A DNA stretch of 38,460 nt, from contig NZ_LGAK01000033.1 in assembly GCF_001292705.1 (NCBI RefSeq), positions 1 to 38,460 on the forward strand, in the 5' to 3' direction. The notes below the pieces were generated by a model. The model was not told the DNA's origin. It searched no databases and saw nothing but the letters and a program-made list of their open reading frames with translations. This document shows, one piece after another, positions 1-7,241 of this stretch; positions within the stretch are counted from its first letter, which is position 1; each line of letters begins with the position of its first letter. The stretch is from Marinagarivorans algicola. GTDB taxonomy: Bacteria; Pseudomonadota; Gammaproteobacteria; Pseudomonadales; Cellvibrionaceae. A program made the translations under genes and the position numbers.

Positions 1-30
1 GGATAAAAGTATTAAAAATTATACTTAAAA

Positions 31-58
31 ATGCAGCCTTAGGGCTGCATTTTTTTTT
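31..58 (+). terminator. Rho-independent terminator of an upstream gene off the left edge
   Basis: A short perfect hairpin (ATGCAGCC, loop TTAG, GGCTGCAT) is followed directly by nine T residues. No gene in the window ends before it, so it should end transcription of a gene lying to the left. The 18 bases from 21 to 38 recur exactly at 1962-1979 in the terminator of the first cytochrome gene. Confidence 0.8.
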
Positions 59-260
59 GCTAAACCTGCATGAGGCGATCAATACCCCTTCTAAAGTGTA
101 GGTCTTTATGGTCGAGGTGCCTCTTCACAAAAAATCAGGCAAAAGGGGGTAGATATGGATTTTTTTGAGCTATGTGTCGCAAAAAACATCATCTTATGAT
201 GATTTTTCATGTCAACAGCTTTTATTATGAGGAACTAAATCATTTTCTTGAGAGGTAAGG

Positions 261-1949
261 ATGAAGATCAGGTTAGGTAGATTAGCACTTATTGCTGTAA
301 TGGCTGCTGGGGTTTTGACCGGTTGTACAGGCGAACCCGAGTATTTGGATCAAAATTGGACCGAAGAAAATCAGCTTCGCGACAAGTTTTACACCACATC
401 ACAAGGAAGTCAGTTAATTCCTTATGAGTGGTTTTTTGCGTTAGAAAATGCAAAAAGCCATAAGTTAATTTCTTCACATGATGAGATTAGCTTATTGGGC
501 TACCTTCCTGATTACGTGCCAGATCCTTTGACTAACCCTGATGGCTTACCTGTGGGCTTTGTAAAAGATGAAGACCCTCAAACAGGTGATTGGCTCGGTG
601 TCAACTGCGCAGCTTGCCACACGGCTCAATTTACTTACAAGCAACATGTTGTCCGTATCGATGGTGCGCCGAGTATGGGCGACTTTATCAAGCTCTACCG
701 CACTGTTCGCGATTCTCTAGATGCCACCTTAGCAAGTCGACAAAAATTTCGCCGTTTTGCCAAGCGCCTGAGATTGAACTACTCCGAAAGTAGAGCCGTG
801 TACGCGCAAATGAAAAAAATTGCTGCTGAATTAGATGGCACCATTGAGCGCGGTGTTTCTAAAGATCATGAGCCAGGTTATGGCCGTGTTGATGCTTTTA
901 GTGGTATTCGTAACGAAGTTTTTCAGCACGACTTAGGGATTAAAGAAAATTTCCGCCCTTCTATTGCCCCTGTAAGCTACCCCTTTTTGTGGGGCACACC
1001 TGATCTACAAGCGGTTCAGTGGACCGGTAATGCAGACAACCCCTTTGGCCGCAATGCAGGTCAAGTCTTGGGTGTGTTGGGTCGTTTAGATCTCAAAAAT
1101 CCAGCCACACTGTTTGAGTCGTCTATTCGTCGTGATAATGTCTTTTTAATGGAGCAATGGGTACGCGAGCTCAAAGCACCTAAATGGCCTGCGCACATTT
1201 TGGGGCGTATTGACCAAGCTGCCGCTCAGCGTGGACGTGCGCTGTATAATAAAGTAGATGCCAGTGGTTACAGTTGTGCTAGCTGCCATGCCCTGAAAAA
1301 CGCTAAAGGCCAATACCCATTAACACCTGCTTCAGATAATGCATTTGGTAAGCAGTTTGTGAAGACAACGAATATTCCATTAGATGAAATAGGCACAGAC
1401 CCCAATGCTTTCTTAACCATTTATGCTCAAGGTGACTTTAAAACGGGTGGCTTGGCGCCTTTACTCGGTGGTGAAACAGAAATGTTTGGGCCGACGTTGC
1501 TGACGCAAATTGGCGGCGGTGTTGTACGTAAGCTGTTTCAGGCCTCGCCTGCTTTAACACCTCAGCAGCAAGCTGTTTATTCGGGTTTCCGCGTTTACGC
1601 GCCGGGTGTTGAGGCGCCTGCTTATGTACCCGGTTACAAAGCTAGACCCTTAGAAGGTATTTGGGCAACCTCGCCTTACTTGCACAATGGCTCGGTCCCT
1701 ACATTGCACGATTTATTATTACCGCCCTCAGAGCGCCCTTCAATTTTTTGGGTGGGTAACTATGAGTTTGACCCAGTATCAGTAGGCTATGTGACTGACA
1801 ATAGTTTTATTCGCTATAAAGGCGTTCAAGCTAGAATGTTCCGCTTTGATACTACGCGCGCAGGTAACTACAACTCGGGTCATGAATATGGCACGCACTT
1901 GAGTCGTTCGCAGCGTTGGGATTTGGTCGAGTTCTTGAAGACTTTGTAA
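261..1949 (+). CDS. Di-haem c-type cytochrome lipoprotein, RoxA/cytochrome c peroxidase-like
   Basis: Probably an exported redox enzyme with two covalently bound haems c, anchored to a membrane by lipid. The start ATG follows GAGAGGTAAGG. Residues 1-21 form a lipoprotein signal peptide with lipobox LTGC (Cys22). Two CxxCH haem sites are visible, C116-AA-CH120 and C339-AS-CH343. After the first comes RIDGAPSMGDF, and near the C-terminus LEGIWATSPYLHNGSVPTL, which as I recall are typical of proteins annotated as di-haem cytochrome c peroxidase and of the rubber oxygenase RoxA. The spacing of the haems (about 220 residues) fits RoxA-like rather than classical CcpA enzymes. At 562 residues it is shorter than RoxA (about 680). 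Substrate unknown: peroxide, an isoprenoid or another hydrophobic molecule are all possible. It appears monocistronic, with a terminator right after the stop. Confidence 0.85.
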   Translation: MKIRLGRLALIAVMAAGVLTGCTGEPEYLDQNWTEENQLRDKFYTTSQGSQLIPYEWFFALENAKSHKLISSHDEISLLGYLPDYVPDPLTNPDGLPVGFVKDEDPQTGDWLGVNCAACHTAQFTYKQHVVRIDGAPSMGDFIKLYRTVRDSLDATLASRQKFRRFAKRLRLNYSESRAVYAQMKKIAAELDGTIERGVSKDHEPGYGRVDAFSGIRNEVFQHDLGIKENFRPSIAPVSYPFLWGTPDLQAVQWTGNADNPFGRNAGQVLGVLGRLDLKNPATLFESSIRRDNVFLMEQWVRELKAPKWPAHILGRIDQAAAQRGRALYNKVDASGYSCASCHALKNAKGQYPLTPASDNAFGKQFVKTTNIPLDEIGTDPNAFLTIYAQGDFKTGGLAPLLGGETEMFGPTLLTQIGGGVVRKLFQASPALTPQQQAVYSGFRVYAPGVEAPAYVPGYKARPLEGIWATSPYLHNGSVPTLHDLLLPPSERPSIFWVGNYEFDPVSVGYVTDNSFIRYKGVQARMFRFDTTRAGNYNSGHEYGTHLSRSQRWDLVEFLKTL

Positions 1950-1969
1950 TTTGTAAGCTCGATACTTAA

Positions 1970-1998
1970 AAATGCAGCCAAATGGCTGCATTTTTTTG
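1970..1998 (+). terminator. Terminator shared by the cytochrome gene and the convergent tgpA-like gene
   Basis: The hairpin AATGCAGCC / GGCTGCATT with loop AAAT is followed by a T run on the plus strand and by TTTTT on the minus strand, so it can work in both directions. It lies 20 bases after the cytochrome stop and 120 bases beyond the stop of the convergent transglutaminase gene. Confidence 0.8.
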
Positions 1999-2117
1999 TG
2001 CATAATAATATTGCGATGGCCGCTACCGAATACCCTTAATGGCAGTGCCTGATGACCCGTTAAGAAACGCGCAGTAATTGACTGATATTTACCTGGGCTA
2101 TTTTGGCTGAGTTGGCG

Positions 2118-4466
2118 TTATCTTGGTCTAGCAAGTTGATGCAGCATCAGCATATGTAAAAGGTGGCTTAATCTTGATTGTTGCTGCGCATTGAGTGACC
2201 TTTTATTGTATTGATATTGATTAAATAAATCGATTAGTTGGTACTGCTCCTCTTGTGATAGGTAGCTTTTTGCCACGGTGTAATTGAATTGCTCAATCGT
2301 CAGGCCCGCAGCTAAAATATGGCCGTTATTGACAAGTGCGGTGTGAAGTATTTGTAGGCTTTGCTCAATACTAGGTGCGGCTTTGTTTCTTAAGCGATAC
2401 CATAAAAATTTGTTTTTTAAAGTCCCTTGGTGGTTACGCCATAAGCCTAAACTGATAAAAGCGATCAGCGCCAATATGATACAAAGCCACCAAAAGTCTA
2501 TCAGGACCAATTTGAGTACGGCTAAACCTGCGGTCACAATCAGCGTTAAGCTATACCAAGTACTACGTATTATATGTTTTATGGAAGTCGTGCGGTGCCC
2601 GCTGTGTTCGTCGATGCGGTTTAAGTGATCAATATATTGCTGGATAGTCCTAGCTGTTAGCTGGCTTTTTATTTGGGTGTCTTTTGGCATAGGATAATAT
2701 GCAGTAGGTTCCAGTAATACCCAACCTAAATCATCGACATAAGCCTCTACCCAAGCGTGCCCATCAAGCGCGCGTACTTCGTAATAGCCTGTCAGGGGGT
2801 TTTGGTTGTGCGCTAGCCAGCCGGTGACTAGGCGTGTTGGAATATTCTGTGTGCGTAGCATAATCGCGAGCGCACTAGCAAAGTACTCGCAATGCCCTTT
2901 TTTTGTTTCAAATAAGAATGCGCTTAAGGGTGTGCTATTTTGTGAGGTGAAAATAGAGTCAAAATCATAGTGATACTCCTGACGCAAAAATGATTCGAGA
3001 TAAATGGCTTTCTCAAGGTCTGTTGCGCGATGCTTTAGAGCTTGTAGTTTTTGGTGTGTAAAGGTGGCTATCTGAGGGTCCAAAGATTGAGGTAGTGTTA
3101 AATACGGCGCAAGGCTTTGGTAGCGTGCAGCTTTACGTTCATCTTTAGCGTTATCTAATAACGTTTGTGCAACGGCATTAGCGGCTGTAACGCCCTGAGT
3201 TTTATGCGTGATTTGGCTAAAGGTGCGGCCTTGGTAGAAGTGTTGTTTGGCACTGGCACTGTAGCTGGTCCCTTTTGTCAGTGGTTGTGGTGCAAACCAT
3301 TGGCCAAATGCATCCTGAGCGATGACACTAGCAGGGAAGTGAAGCTCGGTAAGCTCTTCAGCAAATGGGATATTGGTACTCATGTTATCGCGCGCTATAA
3401 AGACCTGATAATGGCTCGCTTGTGTTGTGATATTGACAATGGTATTTTTTGCTTGAGTACCCTGCTGAAAATGGCCCCCGGAAAGGCGCTTTTTATTCAG
3501 TTGACGCTGCGATTGAGACCAGCGTATACCATCGAAGCGATCAAATACTCGCGCTTTCAAATAGAGCGGTTGATCGGCTTTGATTTTAGCGATAATCACA
3601 TTGCTAAAACGTGATGGGTTAAGCCTTGGATTATTAATGCTAAAACTCTGATCAAAACCTGAATATTGATATGTGTTTTGTAGAATATCGTTTGTACTTT
3701 TTTGAGGCGGTAAATGCTCTATATTATCGATATTAGCTTGGGTGTGTCCGGGTTCTTTAGTCGCTTGATCTGCTTGGGCTTCCCACTCGCGGCTGCTATA
3801 AAAATGTGCAGAAGAACTGATGCTGACTCCGATATTACCAGCGGGCAAGCGCGGAAGTAGTAAATAAATAATGGACGTTAACCCTAAAAAAACAACGCAA
3901 ATTTTGAGTATATGTAAAGCACTGCGTGGTACTTGAGTGTTAATGCTATTTATAGTGTTAGCGGCACTCGTAATATGACTGTCGTGGGTATTTTTAGCGA
4001 CTGGCATATTAATAACATGATGCGGGTTATATAAATAAAGGCTGCGTAACGCCAGCAAGCTACTGATGCTAAAGCTTGTGATGTATATTAAAAAACTGCC
4101 ATTTTTAGCTTGCGCGGCACCGACTAACAAGCATGTCAAGCCAATGAGTAGCGCGCTGTATATTCGATTATTATTGTTAGCTTGTAAGTTGATGGCAAAC
4201 TGCGCACTAATCAAAAGTCCAATTAGTGCATTTAAGACACTACTATTGAATAGTAGTATTAAAAAAGTAATGACACCGGCCCCCGCGACTATTTCGGCGA
4301 GCTTATTGCGTGTCGTAAGGGCAGGTAAGAGCGTTATGAAGAACCCTACCCAAATGCACAAGCTAATAATCAGTGTATAGCCTAAGTTGTAAGCTGTGTT
4401 AAAGCCGGCAAAACCTAAGGTTAAGCTGGCTGCGCTAAATAATAAGTAAGGCTGTAATGGAATCAT
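2118..4466 (-). CDS. tgpA: TgpA-like membrane transglutaminase (DUF3488 / transglutaminase-like)
   Basis: Inner-membrane protein with a large periplasmic transglutaminase-type (papain-fold) domain; in Pseudomonas TgpA is needed for viability, but its substrate is not settled. About six membrane segments in residues 1-150 and another near 185-205 lead into the periplasmic part. The catalytic Cys526 lies in GHCEYFASALAIMLR, His570 in DGHAWVEAYVDD and the third position is Glu586 in LLEPTAYY, where many relatives have Asp. Two more membrane segments follow near 640-685, then a cytoplasmic tail with a DUF4129-like look. The longest frame opens with TTG at 4478; I prefer the ATG at 4466 four codons inside (782 aa), though neither has a clear ribosome site. 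It is third in the moxR-DUF58-tgpA set, 88 bp after the DUF58 stop. Confidence 0.9.
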   Translation of the reverse strand: MIPLQPYLLFSAASLTLGFAGFNTAYNLGYTLIISLCIWVGFFITLLPALTTRNKLAEIVAGAGVITFLILLFNSSVLNALIGLLISAQFAINLQANNNNRIYSALLIGLTCLLVGAAQAKNGSFLIYITSFSISSLLALRSLYLYNPHHVINMPVAKNTHDSHITSAANTINSINTQVPRSALHILKICVVFLGLTSIIYLLLPRLPAGNIGVSISSSAHFYSSREWEAQADQATKEPGHTQANIDNIEHLPPQKSTNDILQNTYQYSGFDQSFSINNPRLNPSRFSNVIIAKIKADQPLYLKARVFDRFDGIRWSQSQRQLNKKRLSGGHFQQGTQAKNTIVNITTQASHYQVFIARDNMSTNIPFAEELTELHFPASVIAQDAFGQWFAPQPLTKGTSYSASAKQHFYQGRTFSQITHKTQGVTAANAVAQTLLDNAKDERKAARYQSLAPYLTLPQSLDPQIATFTHQKLQALKHRATDLEKAIYLESFLRQEYHYDFDSIFTSQNSTPLSAFLFETKKGHCEYFASALAIMLRTQNIPTRLVTGWLAHNQNPLTGYYEVRALDGHAWVEAYVDDLGWVLLEPTAYYPMPKDTQIKSQLTARTIQQYIDHLNRIDEHSGHRTTSIKHIIRSTWYSLTLIVTAGLAVLKLVLIDFWWLCIILALIAFISLGLWRNHQGTLKNKFLWYRLRNKAAPSIEQSLQILHTALVNNGHILAAGLTIEQFNYTVAKSYLSQEEQYQLIDLFNQYQYNKRSLNAQQQSRLSHLLHMLMLHQLARPR

Positions 4467-4554
4467 AAATAAAGGCAAGTTAGGTCAGCGTACAAAGAGC
4501 GATAGGTGATTGAGTACAAAATTATGGTAAGTGCTTGTCAGGTATGTGGCGTGT

Positions 4555-5838
4555 TTAATTACTGTTATTAATAGTGTCAGCAATGTTGTGATTAGCGTAA
4601 ATTGGTATAGAAACAGTGTGATGGTGATGTGTAATGGCGGCTCGTTTAAAGGTTTTTAAGGGGTTTAAATAACTGTCATCATTAAAAACAAATTGCCAGT
4701 GTTTTTGTGAGTGATGCTGGTCAGTCAACGGTGTGACTTCTAAAAAATGTTGACTGATAAAGCTAATGACAACCCCTGAGTGGTTGTGGTGCCCAAGTGT
4801 ATGGGATAAATACTCTGCATAGTGGTGTTGTGTTTGAGTCGGCAGCTGCGCTAAAAGCATATAAAAGTCGTCAAGATGCTCAATACTATTGATTTGGCAG
4901 TTAATAGCGCCTGTTGCATTAACACTAATTCCCTGCATAACACAATATTTAGCGATAGAGGCCGCGAGGCTTAGGCTATGTTCGAGAGCGTTTATTTCAC
5001 CTTGGCCGATGTTGAGTGTGCTATCGGCATTAATAACAAGTGATATGCGTGGTTGTTCTAATTGCTCAAATTCACGCAAAGCGATGTCTCCGCTGCGCGC
5101 GGTTGCACGCCAATCTATGTGGCGGTAATTATCGCCGGTGCGGTATTGGCGTAAGCCAACAAACAAATCATATCCTTGCGGGTTGCGATGCACTTGCTCG
5201 CCTAAACTTACCGCGCCATGTAACCAGCTAGGTGGTAGGTGTTTAATATTGAATAATCTGGGGTACACCATTTGCGGGCATGGTACGGCGAGCATATTTT
5301 TTTGAAGAGTGATTAGCCCAAAAGGATATGCACAGGCCACTGTAACTTGCTGTAAGTTGAAAGACCCGCGTTGTGCTGGGGTAAAATTAAATACTACACG
5401 TGCCTGTCCCGCAACATAGTTGAGGCGCTGCGTTGGCTTGGTGGTGTGATTAAACGCTGTTGTACTGACCAGTATGGGGGTGAGTTGTATACCATAAGCG
5501 GTTTTATGTTTTTGAGTGTTGATCTGTACATGAATTGTTTGCATCTGGCCTGCATGCACAGGTATAGGTTGTTCAAACGCGACGTGTAATCGCCGAAGGT
5601 ATATCCAAGGTAATATTACCGAAAGTAGGATAAAGGCAAGTAGTGTCGCAACCATGCCATAGAGTAAGGCCAGGCCTCTATTCCAAGCAATGCATGCCAT
5701 AGCGAACAATAAAAGGCCTGTCATATTAGGTAGTGTAAAAAAGCGGTAAAAAATACTTTGCCACCACTGAGGTATTACTCGCGCGCTTTTTACCGGTGTG
5801 GTCGCAGCGCCTTGACGATTTTGTTTAAGGTTACTCAT
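4555..5838 (-). CDS. DUF58 domain protein (MoxR-associated)
   Basis: Member of the DUF58 family, which is almost always encoded beside a MoxR ATPase and is thought to be its partner or client; its biochemical role is not known. Two membrane segments lie near residues 25-70, and the family signature is clear in GLRQYRTGDNYRHIDW followed by ATARSGDIALREFE. The C-terminal half looks like a degraded von Willebrand A fold (SLVINAD). The frame is open to a GTG at 5874 (439 aa), but the ATG at 5838 overlaps the stop of moxR in ATGAGTAA, a typical translational-coupling junction, so I use it (427 aa). Confidence 0.88.
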   Translation of the reverse strand: MSNLKQNRQGAATTPVKSARVIPQWWQSIFYRFFTLPNMTGLLLFAMACIAWNRGLALLYGMVATLLAFILLSVILPWIYLRRLHVAFEQPIPVHAGQMQTIHVQINTQKHKTAYGIQLTPILVSTTAFNHTTKPTQRLNYVAGQARVVFNFTPAQRGSFNLQQVTVACAYPFGLITLQKNMLAVPCPQMVYPRLFNIKHLPPSWLHGAVSLGEQVHRNPQGYDLFVGLRQYRTGDNYRHIDWRATARSGDIALREFEQLEQPRISLVINADSTLNIGQGEINALEHSLSLAASIAKYCVMQGISVNATGAINCQINSIEHLDDFYMLLAQLPTQTQHHYAEYLSHTLGHHNHSGVVISFISQHFLEVTPLTDQHHSQKHWQFVFNDDSYLNPLKTFKRAAITHHHHTVSIPIYANHNIADTINNSN

Positions 5839-7105
5839 TCGGTATGCTTTTTTGTATACGTGGTTTTTTGACACCGGTTGGTTCTTTGCGTTTGCTAAAG
5901 AAGGCCTCTATCCCCTTACCTTCATGAGGTGCAGTCTCTCCGTCAGGTTGTTTAGGAGGCGCTGCTTGGGTAAAGGTACTCAGAGGGATTTTTGGGGTGC
6001 TCGGATAGGCTTGAGCAGGTACTTGAGTGGCGTGTATTGACACATGCGCTGGCTGGGCTGATGAGGGTGTCGAGGCCACAGGTGCAGTGACCGTTGATTG
6101 TTTTTGTGTCGGCGGTATGGGTTGAGCCTGAGCTGCGTGAGAAGGGTTGTGGTCGGTTTGAGCAACGCCGGGTACGGGAACCTGTTGGAGTAGCTGGCTC
6201 ATTATATGGCGTGCGTTCTCAGCCGTATTTTGATGACTGAGGATTAGGCGATGCGCTAGTACAGCAGGTGCGATACTTTGAATATGGTGAGGCGTGACAA
6301 AGCCATTACCGTGAATAAAGGCATAGGCTTTAGCGGCATGCATCAAGGCTATGGCCGCGCGGGGGCTTGCCCCTAGGCGAATACCTTTGTGGTGATGGCT
6401 GGCCTCTATGATTGCCACAATATATTCTTGAACTTGAGTGTCTATTGTTGTTTTTTGACTTGTGTGCTGCCACTCCATCAAGTGCTCTTTGGTGATGAGT
6501 GTCTTGAGCGCTTCGACGGGTTGTATTTGCTGGCTATTGTTGTGGTTTTGTAAAATAGCTAAAGCTTGCTCTGTGCTGGGGCGGCCTAATGATAGTCGCA
6601 TAAAAAAGCGGTCGAGCTGAGCCTCTGGCAGTGGAAAGGTGCCTGCAAATTCTACGGGGTTTTGTGTTGCAATCACTAAAAATGGCTTGGGTAAATGGGC
6701 AGTTTTACGATCAATGGTAATAGTGCCTTCGGCCATGGCTTCTAAAAAAGCCGATTGCGTGCGTGGCGCTGCGCGGTTAATTTCATCTACAAGTAGCAAG
6801 TTGGTAAATATAGGTCCGGGAATAAACTTAAAGTCTTGTGATTGCGGTTGGTAAATATTGCCACCGAGTATATCGCTGGGCATTAAGTCGGGTGTGCATT
6901 GTATGCGTTTAAAGCTTAGCGCTACGCTTTTGGATAATGCCTTGGCAAGTGTTGTTTTGCCAGTACCAGGCGCATCTTCTAGTAATATGTGGCCTTGGCA
7001 TAATAGAGCGATGATAATGTTGTCTAACACGTTATCGTTGCCAGTAAAGACGCTAGCGAGTTGCTCTTTGAGTGCGTTAATACCGGTTTGTGCGAGTGCA
7101 GTCAT
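5831..7105 (-). CDS. MoxR-family AAA+ ATPase with proline-rich C-terminal tail
   Basis: AAA+ chaperone-like ATPase of the MoxR group, cytoplasmic, thought to remodel or activate partner proteins. Walker A is DAPGTGKTT (Lys50), Walker B is LLLVDEIN (Asp107-Glu108), sensor 1 is VIATQNP (144-150), and the arginine-bearing LDRFFMRL follows. The family normally ends near residue 310-330. Here residues from about 311 to 424 form a low-complexity tail rich in Pro, Ala, Gln and Thr that ends in a basic stretch (FFSKRKEPTGVKKPRIQK). First gene of the moxR-DUF58-tgpA set; the stop overlaps the start of the DUF58 gene. The ATG follows AGGAA. A terminator upstream separates it from the GH3 gene, so it should have its own promoter in 7106-7180. 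Confidence 0.92.
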   Translation of the reverse strand: MTALAQTGINALKEQLASVFTGNDNVLDNIIIALLCQGHILLEDAPGTGKTTLAKALSKSVALSFKRIQCTPDLMPSDILGGNIYQPQSQDFKFIPGPIFTNLLLVDEINRAAPRTQSAFLEAMAEGTITIDRKTAHLPKPFLVIATQNPVEFAGTFPLPEAQLDRFFMRLSLGRPSTEQALAILQNHNNSQQIQPVEALKTLITKEHLMEWQHTSQKTTIDTQVQEYIVAIIEASHHHKGIRLGASPRAAIALMHAAKAYAFIHGNGFVTPHHIQSIAPAVLAHRLILSHQNTAENARHIMSQLLQQVPVPGVAQTDHNPSHAAQAQPIPPTQKQSTVTAPVASTPSSAQPAHVSIHATQVPAQAYPSTPKIPLSTFTQAAPPKQPDGETAPHEGKGIEAFFSKRKEPTGVKKPRIQKSIPNE

Positions 7106-7182
7106 AAGGGGTTCCTGAGTCTACCCAGTTCTTGTAAATAGTCATTTTTAATCGGGTGGCTATTTTACATAATTGCGATATA

Positions 7183-7217
7183 AAAAAAGACGGTTTGTTT
7201 AAAAACCGCCTTTTATT
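7183..7217 (-). terminator. Terminator of the GH3 gene
   Basis: Read on the minus strand, GGCGGTTT pairs with AAACCGTC (one G-U pair), and seven T residues follow. It lies 25 bases after the GH3 stop and before moxR, separating the two same-strand units. Confidence 0.8.
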
Positions 7218-7241
7218 AACGTTTTTAGAGTCACTGAATGT

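Noticed and set aside
187-206. Terminator-like hairpin CATCAT / ATGATG with T residues before the cytochrome gene
   Set aside because: The stem is only six A/T-rich pairs and no transcript is known to need stopping there; too weak to list as a feature.
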